From Streptomyces sp. C10-9-1 (lineage in GTDB: Bacteria > Actinomycetota > Actinomycetes > Streptomycetales > Streptomycetaceae), in the NCBI RefSeq assembly GCF_024497955.1, contig NZ_JANHKP010000008.1, positions 124,001 through 188,000 of the forward strand: 64,000 nt of DNA. Reading direction: 5' to 3'. A program made the translations under genes and the position numbers. Positions 1-7,856 of this stretch are shown here, piece after piece. How positions within the stretch are numbered: the first letter of the stretch is position 1; each line of letters starts with the position of its first letter. The notes beneath the pieces are model-generated. The model made no database searches and had not been told where the DNA came from. It was given only the letters and a program-made list of their open reading frames with translations.

Positions 1-187
1 CGAGACCCCCGTCACACCGGAGGCGCCGGGCGTCCCGAACACCCCGGGCGCGCAGACCGTCACGCCGCACGGGGACGAGCAGCTCGCCTCCACCGGCATG
101 GACACCCTGGGGGTCGCCGCCCCCGTCGGTGCGGGCCTGCTGCTGGCCGGTGCGATCCTGTACCGCCGCGCCCGCTCCGCCGCGTAA
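1..187 (+). CDS. C-terminus of a sortase-anchored surface protein, probably a long chaplin (partial)
   Basis: The gene enters from the left edge and stops at a TAA at 185-187. The visible end has a Pro/Thr/Gly-rich spacer, then LASTG (the LAXTG signal used by class E sortases in Streptomyces), a hydrophobic segment of about 20 residues and a basic tail (YRRARSAA). This is a complete cell-wall sorting signal, so the product should be covalently attached to peptidoglycan. Long chaplins have this ending, and in S. coelicolor chpC lies close to homologues of the genes to the right, so a long chaplin is my preferred guess. The diagnostic chaplin repeats lie outside the window. Confidence 0.75.
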   Translation, partial: ETPVTPEAPGVPNTPGAQTVTPHGDEQLASTGMDTLGVAAPVGAGLLLAGAILYRRARSAA

Positions 188-210
188 CCCCACCGCGCCG
201 GACACGGCAA

Positions 211-242
211 GGAGCGGGTCCCCGCAGGTGGGGGCCCGCTCC
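211..242. terminator. Stem-loop terminator between convergent genes
   Basis: GGAGCGGGTCCCC pairs with GGGGGCCCGCTCC (one G-U pair) around a 6-nt loop. It lies between the end of the surface-protein gene and the end of the DUF5703 gene, so it can serve both strands. Confidence 0.75.
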
Positions 243-267
243 GGCCCGGCTCCGGGGCCGGGCGGGA

Positions 268-456
268 TCACCAGATGCCGCGCACCTGGCGGATGATGCG
301 GCGCCGCAGCCGCACACGGCGGCTGCCGTTGCGCAGCAGCGTCAGTCTGTCCAACTCCCAGTGTCCGTATTCCGCATGGTCGGTCAGCAGCCGCGTCGCC
401 TCCTTGCGGGACACCCCGCGCGGGACGTACACGTCGGTAAATTCGTATTCCGGCAT
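268..456 (-). CDS. DUF5703 family small protein
   Basis: A 62-residue protein beginning MPEYEFTDVYVPRGVSR and ending in a very basic tail (RRVRLRRRIIRQVRGIW). I recognise it as the short DUF5703 family found across Streptomyces; its function is unknown. It has no signal peptide, membrane segment or cysteine. The central HAEYGHWELDRLTL segment and basic C-terminus could suit nucleic-acid or membrane-surface binding, but that is a guess. The start is the only ATG in a suitable position. It is divergent from the next gene with 47 nt between starts. Confidence 0.8.
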   Translation of the reverse strand: MPEYEFTDVYVPRGVSRKEATRLLTDHAEYGHWELDRLTLLRNGSRRVRLRRRIIRQVRGIW

Positions 457-490
457 CGCATCTATTGTGCGGGCAGCGGCCCGGTACGGA

Positions 491-496
491 TAGCGT
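491..496 (+). promoter_or_regulatory. -10-like TAGCGT, possibly leaderless promoter
   Basis: TAGCGT ends 7 nt before the ATG at 504 and no Shine-Dalgarno lies between. This is the geometry expected of a leaderless actinobacterial transcript. Confidence 0.4.
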
Positions 497-503
497 GCGC
501 ACT

Positions 504-1160
504 ATGTCTGATGCTGCGCAGCCCACCGCTGCCGAGGTACGCGCCGCCGCCGAGGCGGTCAAAGCCGCACTGGACCGCCACCTGGAGGCGGTCGAGAACC
601 GCACGGGCGACGACGACCCGGCCGTCTACGACGCGTTCAACGCGCTCGCCACGGCGGCGGAGGCGTACGACGAGAGGCTCTACGACCGCTACGACGAGGT
701 GACCCCCTTCGAGATCCCCGGCGCGGACGACTCGCTTCCGCCCTACGGGGGGCCTGAGGAGCCGAACGCGCTCAGCGTCCTCATCCGCCGCGACTACGCG
801 GTGGTCGAGTCCAAGAGGCTGCTGGCGCAGGCACAGCGCATCGCCGACCTCGACCCCGACGCCCAGGACCGCCCCGGCCGAGCGCCGGTCGTCGGTGCCA
901 GCGTCCACGCGGCGCTGGGGGTGCTCTTCGGGGAGTTCGAGCCGGACGAGATCGCCTCCCGCCACCGGGAGTTCGGCCTGGAGGAGGGCGACTCGACGCT
1001 CTGGGTCTGCGCGGCGGACGACCTCCCCGAGCCGGGGGAGTGGCTGACCACCCCCTTCGACCAGGCCGATCCGGAACGGGTGGTGTGCCGCTTCGACGTG
1101 AGCGCCGTGTTCGACGAGGAGGAGGCGGCCGGCTACGAGGACGACGGCGAAGCCGGCTGA
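504..1160 (+). CDS. Conserved acidic hypothetical protein
   Basis: A 218-residue soluble protein with no signal peptide or membrane segment. The N-terminal third is alanine-rich and helical (AAEVRAAAEAVKAALDRHL), the middle contains ALSVLIRRDYAVVESKRLLAQAQ, and the C-terminal third is strongly acidic and ends EDDGEAG. I do not recognise a named family; it resembles Streptomyces-conserved hypotheticals. I chose the ATG at 504 over an upstream in-frame GTG because helical coding character starts there and a -10-like element sits just before it. It is divergent from the DUF5703 gene. Confidence 0.7.
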   Translation: MSDAAQPTAAEVRAAAEAVKAALDRHLEAVENRTGDDDPAVYDAFNALATAAEAYDERLYDRYDEVTPFEIPGADDSLPPYGGPEEPNALSVLIRRDYAVVESKRLLAQAQRIADLDPDAQDRPGRAPVVGASVHAALGVLFGEFEPDEIASRHREFGLEEGDSTLWVCAADDLPEPGEWLTTPFDQADPERVVCRFDVSAVFDEEEAAGYEDDGEAG

Positions 1161-1278
1161 ACCCCTCGCGCCCACCCGCCCCCGGCCCCGGGCAGTGCCC
1201 CGCACCCGCCCGGCGCCGGGGGCGGGTGTCCGCGTGGCGGGTCCGGGCCAGCGCCCGCACCCGCCCGGCGGCCGGACG

Positions 1279-3549
1279 TCAGGACGGGGAGGGTGCCGCC
1301 AGCAGGCCCCGGAGCAGCACGCCGAGGCGGGTCCGGCGAGGCTCGGCGGCCACGTCGGCCACCGCGCCGGGGAGCGCCCGGTCGACCCCGTGCACCACGG
1401 ACAGATGCCGCTCCGCGCGCCCGAAGGCCGTGTAGACCCAGGGCCTGCTCAGCCCCGCCGCCGCGTCGCCCGGCAGCACCACGACCACCGCGGGCCACCG
1501 CATCCCGGCCGCCTGGTGGACCGTCATGGCCCACCCGTGGCGCAGCACCGACGCCACCCGGTCCCTCGGGACCGTCACCGCGCCCCCCTCGCCGTCCAGC
1601 CGGAGGCCCTCGGGGGAGGCGGAGACGACCGTGGCGGCGACCGTCCGCCCGGGTGCCTCGGCGAGCGCGACCCGGTCCCCGGGGTCGAAGCCGCCGAACC
1701 TGCCCGGACCGGGGTTGAGGTGCTGCTTCAGCGCCGTGTTCAGCGCCCTGGTCCCGGCCGGGCCGCCGTGCCCCACCGTCAGCACCTGGGTCCGGTCCGC
1801 GGGGACGCCGATCGCCCGGGGGACCGAGTCGGCGACCAGCTGCACCGTGCGGTGCACGGCCTCGGCCGCCTCCCGCACGGGCACGATCGCGATCTCCTTC
1901 CCCGGGGCGTCGACCTGGTTCAGCTCGCCGATCCCGATGCCCGACACCAGCTCGCCGAGCGGCCCCGGGTCCGGGACGCGCGAGTCGACCCGGGGGCAGA
2001 CCCCGGCGGCCAGCAGATCCGCGAAGACGCGCCCCGGGCCCGCCGCGCCCAGGACGTGCGGATCGCCGCTGAGCACGAGTCGGCAGCCGTCCGGCAGCGC
2101 CTCCACCAGCGCGGCCGCGCTCTCCACGTCGAGCAGGGGCGCGTCCAGGACGGCCAGCAGGTCCAGGGCGAGCGCGCCGTCCTCGTCCCGCCCGGGGCCG
2201 GCGGCACCGCTCAGCAGGTCCGCGACGGTCACCGCACCGTCCCGCGGGCCCAGACGGCGGCAGCCGCTGCGGCTGTGGACGGCGACCAGGGCGCGCAGCC
2301 CCCGCTCCCGGGCGCCCGCCACCAGGGCCACGGGCTCGGCCCGGGCGGCCTCCCCGCCGGTGTGGACGACCAGGCCGCTGCCCGCGGCCGCGCGGACCAG
2401 GTCGGGGCCCTCCCAGGCATCGCCGGGCCCGGTGCGCACCAGCCGGGCCAGACCGTCGGCGAGGCTCTCCTCGGCCATGGCGTAGCGGTCCAGCCCGAGC
2501 AGCACCGGGACGGGGGGCCGGTCCTCCTGCCGGTCCTCCGGTGCCGTCGGGTGCGCCTCCTCCGGCTCCTCTGCGGTGTCGGCGCCCGTTCCGTCCTGCA
2601 GGACGAGCGCCGCACCCGCCTCGACCGCCGCGGCGACCGCGGCGTCCTCGTCCGGCACGCCGAGCCCGGCGAGCCCCGCGCGGACCGCGGAGACCTCCTG
2701 CACGGTGTGCCCGTGCGCGGCGGCCCGCTCCAGCAGCCAGGCCACCAGCGCGGCGGCACGCCGCTCGTCGTCCGGTCCGCAGCCGGGGCCCAGCAGCGCC
2801 CGGGCGAAGGCGTCGGCCTGCTCGGGGCGTACCCCGGGCACGGACAGCACCAGCCAGGGGTCCTCGGCGAGCAGCCCCGCGGCGCCGTCCCCGAGGGTCT
2901 CGGCGACCGGTCCGGCCAGGGTCTCGGGGGCGCCGCCGCGGGCCAGCAGCGCACGAACGGCCTCCAGCGCCTCCGGGGGCGTCCGTCCCGGAGCGGCCGG
3001 GGCGGCGCGCGGGACGGACGGCCGGGGCGCCTCCGCGGCGGGCCGCGGTGCGGCGGCCGCGGGGGCGTCGTCGAAGAAGTCAGAACCGGAGGAGGTGCCG
3101 CCCTCCACCGCCCGGACGGCGGCGAGCAGGTCGGCGGCCTGGCCGCTGAGCTTCGCCCCGCTCTCCACGGGCCCGCCGCGCTCGGCCTTCCGCCGGGCGA
3201 TGCGCTCGCGCAGGGCGCGCTGGGCGGCGAGCTCGGCCTGCGCCTCACTGCCGGTGCCCTCGGTGCCGCCACCGGCGGGGTCCGGGTCCGCCCCGGGGCC
3301 CTCGCTCCCGGTCTCGGCCGCCCCGGGGCCCGGAGTGTCCCCGGCGCCGTCCGGCGCGGGAGGCCCGGCCTCCGGTGCCCCGGCCGGCTCCGGCGCGCCG
3401 GAGCCGGCCGAGGCACCGGCCGTCCCGGAGCCCGGTCCGCCGCCGTCCTCCCCGGCGACGGCGCCCGCCGCGTCGGGAGCGGGGCCGCCGGGGGGCGGGT
3501 CGCCGTCGGCGCCGCTCGCGTCGGCGGAGTGCGGGGTGGACGCGGTCAC
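1279..3549 (-). CDS. RecD2-like helicase-fold protein with degenerate ATPase motifs
   Basis: A 756-residue protein. Residues 1-150 are low-complexity Pro/Gly/Ala/Glu. A helix-hairpin-helix-like part follows (DPWLVLSVPGVRPEQADAFA), then a C-terminal half that follows RecD2-type superfamily 1 helicases in order. Positions expected to be catalytic are changed: the Walker A loop near residue 395 reads HTGGEAARAE instead of GGPGTGKS, Walker B near 465 reads VLDAPLLD instead of VDEVSMM, motif III near 495 is GDPHVLGAAG, motif V near 672 is TVHQAAGMRW, and motif VI near 705 is YTAFGRAERH. The fold is likely kept while ATP hydrolysis is lost. The GTG start overlaps the TGA of the aldo/keto reductase gene (GTGA), so the two are translationally coupled. 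Confidence 0.8.
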   Translation of the reverse strand: MTASTPHSADASGADGDPPPGGPAPDAAGAVAGEDGGGPGSGTAGASAGSGAPEPAGAPEAGPPAPDGAGDTPGPGAAETGSEGPGADPDPAGGGTEGTGSEAQAELAAQRALRERIARRKAERGGPVESGAKLSGQAADLLAAVRAVEGGTSSGSDFFDDAPAAAAPRPAAEAPRPSVPRAAPAAPGRTPPEALEAVRALLARGGAPETLAGPVAETLGDGAAGLLAEDPWLVLSVPGVRPEQADAFARALLGPGCGPDDERRAAALVAWLLERAAAHGHTVQEVSAVRAGLAGLGVPDEDAAVAAAVEAGAALVLQDGTGADTAEEPEEAHPTAPEDRQEDRPPVPVLLGLDRYAMAEESLADGLARLVRTGPGDAWEGPDLVRAAAGSGLVVHTGGEAARAEPVALVAGARERGLRALVAVHSRSGCRRLGPRDGAVTVADLLSGAAGPGRDEDGALALDLLAVLDAPLLDVESAAALVEALPDGCRLVLSGDPHVLGAAGPGRVFADLLAAGVCPRVDSRVPDPGPLGELVSGIGIGELNQVDAPGKEIAIVPVREAAEAVHRTVQLVADSVPRAIGVPADRTQVLTVGHGGPAGTRALNTALKQHLNPGPGRFGGFDPGDRVALAEAPGRTVAATVVSASPEGLRLDGEGGAVTVPRDRVASVLRHGWAMTVHQAAGMRWPAVVVVLPGDAAAGLSRPWVYTAFGRAERHLSVVHGVDRALPGAVADVAAEPRRTRLGVLLRGLLAAPSPS

Positions 3550-4529
3550 AGCGTGCTCCAGTCCTGGTCGGGATAGCGGTGCACGGGGGCCGAGACATCG
3601 TCCAGCGCCCGGCGGATCTCGTCAGGAAGACTAAGCGCCTCCACCGACAGCGCCGCGGCGAGCTGCCGCGCGTTGCGCGCGCCGACGATCGGGGCCGCCA
3701 CCCCGGGCCGGTCCCGCACCCACGCCAGCGCGACCTCCAGGGGGGTGGCCGCGAGTCCGTCCGCGGCCGTCGCCACCGCGTCCACGACGCCCGCCGCCGC
3801 CTCGTCGAGATAGGGCTCGACGAAGGGGGCCAGGTGCTCCGAGGCGCCCCGCGAGTCGGCCGGGACCGAGGTGCGGTACTTGCCGGTCAGCACCCCGCGC
3901 CCCAGCGGCGACGACGGCAGCAGCCCCAGACCCAGGTCCAGCGCGGCCGGGAGCACCTCCCGCTCCACCCCGCGCTGGAGGAGCGAGTACTCCATCTGCG
4001 TGCTCGCCAGCCTGGTCCGGGCGCCGGGGGCCGCCAGCTGCCAGGTCGCGGCCTTGGCAAGCTGCCAGCCGCAGAAGTTCGACACGCCCGCGTACCGGGC
4101 GCGCCCCGTGGTGACCGCGATGTCCAGTGCCTGGAGGGTCTCCTCCAGCGGTGTCCCGGGATCGAAGGCGTGCACCTGCCACAGATCCACATGGTCGGTG
4201 CCCAGCCGGGCGAGGGAGGCGTCGAGTGCGGCGAGCAGATGGCCGCGGGAGCCGTCGAAGCGCCGGTCGGGGTCGCGCACGCTGCCCGCCTTCGTCGCTA
4301 TCACGAGGTCCTCGCGCGGGACGAGCCGCTCCACCAGCCTGCCCAGCAGGTACTCGGCCTCGCCGCCGCCGTAGACGTCCGCGGTGTCGACGAGCGTCCC
4401 GCCGGCCTCCCAGAAGGTCTTCAACAGGTCGGCGGCGTCGTGCTCGCCGGTGTCCCGGCCCCAGGTGAGGGTGCCGAGCCCGATCCGGGACACGCGCAGG
4501 CCGGTGCGGCCGAGATGCCTCTGCTCCAT
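3546..4529 (-). CDS. Aldo/keto reductase
   Basis: A 327-residue NADPH-dependent oxidoreductase of the (beta/alpha)8 aldo/keto reductase family. The catalytic tetrad is visible: Asp and Tyr in DTADVYGGGEAEYLLGRL, Lys in VIATKAG and His in LWQVHAFD. The cofactor-binding end has PIVGARNARQL. Length and motifs suggest the Tas/YajO-like branch; the substrate is not predictable. I chose the ATG at 4529 (MEQRHLGRTGLRVSRIG), the classic family start, over an upstream GTG. It is the first gene of a two-gene unit with the RecD2-like gene, which starts on its stop codon. Confidence 0.93.
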   Translation of the reverse strand: MEQRHLGRTGLRVSRIGLGTLTWGRDTGEHDAADLLKTFWEAGGTLVDTADVYGGGEAEYLLGRLVERLVPREDLVIATKAGSVRDPDRRFDGSRGHLLAALDASLARLGTDHVDLWQVHAFDPGTPLEETLQALDIAVTTGRARYAGVSNFCGWQLAKAATWQLAAPGARTRLASTQMEYSLLQRGVEREVLPAALDLGLGLLPSSPLGRGVLTGKYRTSVPADSRGASEHLAPFVEPYLDEAAAGVVDAVATAADGLAATPLEVALAWVRDRPGVAAPIVGARNARQLAAALSVEALSLPDEIRRALDDVSAPVHRYPDQDWSTL

Positions 4530-4633
4530 GGGCGCTGAGATTACTGGCCAGGGGCGCACGCTGAGAGACCCTGTGGACAACGTCCCCCTGCCGGTCACCG
4601 GTGCGGCGCGCTACAGTCCCCGGGGAGAGATCC

Positions 4634-4645
4634 TACTGATCAGTA
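4634..4645. promoter_or_regulatory. Perfect 12-bp palindrome, possible operator
   Basis: TACTGATCAGTA lies 13 nt upstream of the LLM oxidoreductase ATG, just before its Shine-Dalgarno (AGGGAG). It is AT-rich for this genome and in the position of an operator or start-site element between the divergent reductase and oxidoreductase genes. No candidate regulator is adjacent. Confidence 0.4.
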
Positions 4646-4658
4646 AGAGGGAGCGGTC

Positions 4659-5708
4659 ATGCGGCTCGGCATCAACCTCGGCTACTGGGGCGCGGGGATG
4701 GACGGTGACAACCTCGCCGTCGCCCAGGAGGCGGACAGGCTCGGCTACGACGTGTGCTGGGCGGCGGAGGCCTACGGCTCCGACGCGCCCACGGTGCTCA
4801 GCTGGGTCGCCGCCCAGACCGAGCGCATCGACGTCGGCTCCGCCATCATGCAGATCCCCGCCCGCCAGCCCGCGATGACCGCGATGACCGCCGCCACGCT
4901 CGACTCGCTCTCCGGTGGCCGCTTCCGCCTCGGCCTCGGCGTCTCCGGCCCCCAGGTCTCCGAGGGCTGGTACGGCGTCAGGTTCGACAAGCCGCTGGCC
5001 CGCACCCGCGAGTACGTGGAGATCGTGCGCCGGGCGATGAGCCGCGAGCGGCTGACCCACCAGGGCGAGCACTGGACGCTGCCGCTGCCCGACGGACCGG
5101 GCAAGCCCATCAAGCTGACGGTCCACCCCGAGCGCGAGCACATCCCGCTGTACATCGCGGCGATCGGGCCGAGGAACCTGGAGCAGACCGGTGAGATCGC
5201 CGACGGTGCGCTGCTGATCTTCCCCTCCGCCGAGCACCTGGAGGAGACCGCGCTGCGGCCGCTTCGCGCGGGCCGGGAGAAGGCCGGGCTGACGATGGAC
5301 GGCTTCGACGTCTGCCCGACCCTGCCCCTCGCGGTCGGGGACGACGTTCCCGGCCTGGCCGACATGTTCCGTCCGTACACGGCCCTCTACGTCGGCGGCA
5401 TGGGCAGCCGCAAGCAGAACTTCTACAACCAGCTCGCCCGGCGCATGGGGTACGAGAAGGAGGCGGCCGAGATCCAGGACCGCTACCTGGCGGGCGAGAA
5501 GGCGGAGGCGGCCGCGGCCGTCCCCCACCAGCTGATCGACCAGACCTCGCTGCTCGGACCCGTGGAGCGCATCGCGGACCGGATGCAGGCGTACGCGGAG
5601 GCCGGCGTCACCACGCTGACGCTCGCCCCCGCGGGCTTCACCCTCGACGAGCGGGTCACCGCGCTGCGGGCCGGTGTCGAGGCCCTGGAGCGGGCCGGGG
5701 TGGCCTGA
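4659..5708 (+). CDS. LLM-class F420/flavin-dependent oxidoreductase
   Basis: A 349-residue luciferase-like monooxygenase-fold protein. It shows the family N-terminus (MRLGINLGYWG), the central LDSLSGGRFRLGLGVSGPQV loop next to the flavin/F420 site, and the PLYIAAIGPRNLEQTGEIADG strand that follows. In actinobacteria this subclass mostly uses F420, but cofactor choice cannot be settled by eye. A Shine-Dalgarno AGGGAG precedes the ATG. It is monocistronic: a terminator follows, and the aldo/keto reductase diverges upstream. The substrate is unknown. Confidence 0.9.
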   Translation: MRLGINLGYWGAGMDGDNLAVAQEADRLGYDVCWAAEAYGSDAPTVLSWVAAQTERIDVGSAIMQIPARQPAMTAMTAATLDSLSGGRFRLGLGVSGPQVSEGWYGVRFDKPLARTREYVEIVRRAMSRERLTHQGEHWTLPLPDGPGKPIKLTVHPEREHIPLYIAAIGPRNLEQTGEIADGALLIFPSAEHLEETALRPLRAGREKAGLTMDGFDVCPTLPLAVGDDVPGLADMFRPYTALYVGGMGSRKQNFYNQLARRMGYEKEAAEIQDRYLAGEKAEAAAAVPHQLIDQTSLLGPVERIADRMQAYAEAGVTTLTLAPAGFTLDERVTALRAGVEALERAGVA

Positions 5709-5716
5709 GGTCTCAG

Positions 5717-5757
5717 CGGCCGTGGTGGGGGCTCGGGGGTCTTCCCCGCCACGGCCG
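5717..5757 (+). terminator. Terminator of the LLM oxidoreductase gene
   Basis: A 14-bp stem (CGGCCGTGGTGGGG with CCCCGCCACGGCCG, one G-U pair) and a 13-nt loop, beginning 9 nt after the stop codon. Confidence 0.75.
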
Positions 5758-5909
5758 TCACGCGGTACAACGCGCGACGCCCCTCGGGGTTACTGCCCGG
5801 ACCGGGGCGGCTCTCACCCGTTCGGCCGAGAGCCGCCGCCTCCCCTGTTGCCGCGCCGCCCGAGCCGCCGTTGACTCGGCCTGCAACGGCCTTGTTGGAG
5901 GTGGCACGG

Positions 5910-6695
5910 ATGCTCTCGGCACGCAGTCTGTTCCAGGAGATCGTCGACAACGACGACAGCTACCGGCTCTTCTGCTCGATCGCCGCGAGCGGCGAGGCGC
6001 AGGGCGGCTGGGAGAACGCGCGGATCGCCGCCCTCGTCCCCGAGAGCATGCGCGAACTCGCGCCGAAGATCGCCCGCCACGGGGCGGACGAGGACAAGCA
6101 CGGACGCATCTTCAACGCGCTGCTGCGGAAGCGGCACCTCGAACCCGTGCCCGTCCCCCCGGAGACCGACTACACGAGGCTGCTGGAGCGCCGGGGCATC
6201 GGTCTGGCGCACGACAAGCTCCGCAGGGACGAGCCCCTGAGCGAGGAGGACATCGTCGTCTACCTCTCGCACAGCCGCGTCACCGAGCAGCGGGCGGCCG
6301 ACCAGATGGTCATGCTGGTGCGCCACTTCGGCGACCACCCCGAGGTCGGCAAGGCCATCCGGCAGATCTCCGCCGACGAGGACAACCACCTCGCCTACTG
6401 CCACGAGGAGCTGCTGCGCCTGGCAGCCGCGGGCCACGGGCGCACCATCCAGCGGGTCCTGCGGGAGAGCGCACTGGCGGAGATCCGGATCTACCGGGAC
6501 GTCAGCCTGGCGACCATGGCGCACCTCGGCCGGCTGCTGACGTGGCCCCGCGCCAAGTCGGCGGCCCTGGCGGCCGGCATCCAGGCGATGTACGCCTACG
6601 AGCGCCTGGGCGGCTGGCACCGGATGGTCTCCCTCGCCATGCCCGAGCGGCGCGGGGCCCTGGACGGACCCCCGACCCCGGCCCCCGCCGTCTGA
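5910..6695 (+). CDS. Ferritin-like diiron-fold protein
   Basis: A 261-residue all-helical protein. Paired acid/His motifs fit a diiron four-helix bundle: GEAQGGWENAR, HGADEDKHGRIF, HSRVTEQRAAD and ISADEDNHLAYCHEELL. This is the ferritin-like superfamily that includes rubrerythrin-type enzymes; the family is conserved next to corA in Streptomyces. An oxidase or storage role is possible but unproven. The ATG at 5910 is chosen because GGAGG ends 8 nt before it; the in-frame extension upstream has no ribosome site. It converges on corA. Confidence 0.82.
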   Translation: MLSARSLFQEIVDNDDSYRLFCSIAASGEAQGGWENARIAALVPESMRELAPKIARHGADEDKHGRIFNALLRKRHLEPVPVPPETDYTRLLERRGIGLAHDKLRRDEPLSEEDIVVYLSHSRVTEQRAADQMVMLVRHFGDHPEVGKAIRQISADEDNHLAYCHEELLRLAAAGHGRTIQRVLRESALAEIRIYRDVSLATMAHLGRLLTWPRAKSAALAAGIQAMYAYERLGGWHRMVSLAMPERRGALDGPPTPAPAV

Positions 6696-6720
6696 GGACG
6701 GAGCCCCGCCGGGGCAGGAC

Positions 6721-6752
6721 CCGTGCGCGCTCCCGGGCGTGAGCGCGCACGG
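6721..6752. terminator. Bidirectional terminator between ferritin-like gene and corA
   Basis: Perfect 12-bp arms (CCGTGCGCGCTC and GAGCGCGCACGG) with an 8-nt loop. It sits in the 59-nt gap between convergent genes. Confidence 0.8.
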
Positions 6753-6754
6753 CG

Positions 6755-7747
6755 TCACAGCCAGCCGCGGCGCTTGAACAGCCGGTGGAGCCCGACGACG
6801 GCGCCCGCCATCAGCAGCAGCACCGCCGGGTAGCCCCACCCCTCGTCCAGCTCCGGCATGTGCCGGAAGTTCATGCCGTACACCCCGGCGACCATCGTCG
6901 GCACGGCGGCCATGGCCGCCCAGGCCGAGATCTTGCGCATGTCGTCGTTCTGCCGCACCCCCATCTGCGCGAGGTGGGCGGACAGGATGTCCGACAGCAG
7001 CCGGTCGAGCCCCTCCACCTGCTCGTTCGCCCGCGTCAGGTGGTCGCTCACGTCCCGGAAGAAGGGCTGGGCGTGCTCGTGGACGAAGGGCACGCCCGCA
7101 CCCGCGAGACGGTCCATCGGCGAGGCCAGCGGCCCCGCGGCCCGGCGGAACTCCAGGACCTGGCGCTTGAAGGTGTAGATGCGGGCCGCGGTGTTCTTGG
7201 CGTCCTTGCTGCCGGGGGCGAAGACCTCCGCCTCCATCTCCTCCAGGTCCACCTGGAGCTCCGCGGCGACGTCGATGTAGTGGTCGACCACCGCGTCGCT
7301 GATCGCGTACAGCACGGACGTGGGCCCGTGCCGGAGCACGGCGGGCTCGGCCTCCAGCCGCTCCCGCACCGCGTGCAGCGGCGCCCCCTCGCCGTGCCGG
7401 ACGGTGACGACGAACGAGTCGCCTATGAACACCATCAGCTCGCCCGCGCGGACGGTGTCGCCCTCGGGCTCGTAGACCACCGGCTTCAGCACCACGAACA
7501 GGGAGTCGTCGTACACCTCCAGCTTCGGCCGCTGGTGCGCCTTCAGGGCGTCCTCCACGGCCAGCGGGTGCAGTCCGAACTCCGCGGAGACGTGGTCGAA
7601 CTCGTCCTCCGTCGGCTCGTGCAGCCCGATCCAGAGGAAGGCGTCGCCCGCGGCCCGGGCGTCCGCCAGTGCGGCGGCGAGGTCCGACGGGCCCTCGGTG
7701 CGGCGTCCGTCCCGGTAGATGGCGCAGTCCACGATCACCCGACGCAT
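6755..7747 (-). CDS. corA: CorA-type Mg2+/Co2+ transporter
   Basis: A 330-residue pentameric channel subunit of the inner membrane. A large cytosolic N-terminal alpha/beta and helical domain ends in two C-terminal transmembrane helices, and the selectivity signature GMN is visible in GVYGMNFRHMPE near residue 293. The second helix is YPAVLLLMAGAVVGLHRLF, followed by a short basic tail. I start at the ATG at 7747 (MRRVIVDCAIYRDG); the upstream in-frame extension is Ser/Arg-rich noise overlapping the divergent gene. It normally imports magnesium and can admit cobalt or nickel. No Mg-sensing leader was recognised in the 109-nt divergent intergenic region. Confidence 0.95.
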   Translation of the reverse strand: MRRVIVDCAIYRDGRRTEGPSDLAAALADARAAGDAFLWIGLHEPTEDEFDHVSAEFGLHPLAVEDALKAHQRPKLEVYDDSLFVVLKPVVYEPEGDTVRAGELMVFIGDSFVVTVRHGEGAPLHAVRERLEAEPAVLRHGPTSVLYAISDAVVDHYIDVAAELQVDLEEMEAEVFAPGSKDAKNTAARIYTFKRQVLEFRRAAGPLASPMDRLAGAGVPFVHEHAQPFFRDVSDHLTRANEQVEGLDRLLSDILSAHLAQMGVRQNDDMRKISAWAAMAAVPTMVAGVYGMNFRHMPELDEGWGYPAVLLLMAGAVVGLHRLFKRRGWL

Positions 7748-7843
7748 TCTTCCCCCGCCTCCCGCTGGGCACACCCCGGCCCCCGCGGCGCGTCCGCCCC
7801 CGCCCGGAGGCGGACCCGGCACCACCCGCCGGGCCCGAAGCCT

Positions 7844-7849
7844 TAGGCT
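7844..7849 (+). promoter_or_regulatory. TAGGCT -10 element, probable leaderless promoter
   Basis: TAGGCT ends 7 nt before the ATG at 7857 with no ribosome-binding site between. The same arrangement precedes mshC at 10179 and the small membrane protein at 45836. Confidence 0.5.
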
Positions 7850-7856
7850 GGCGGCC

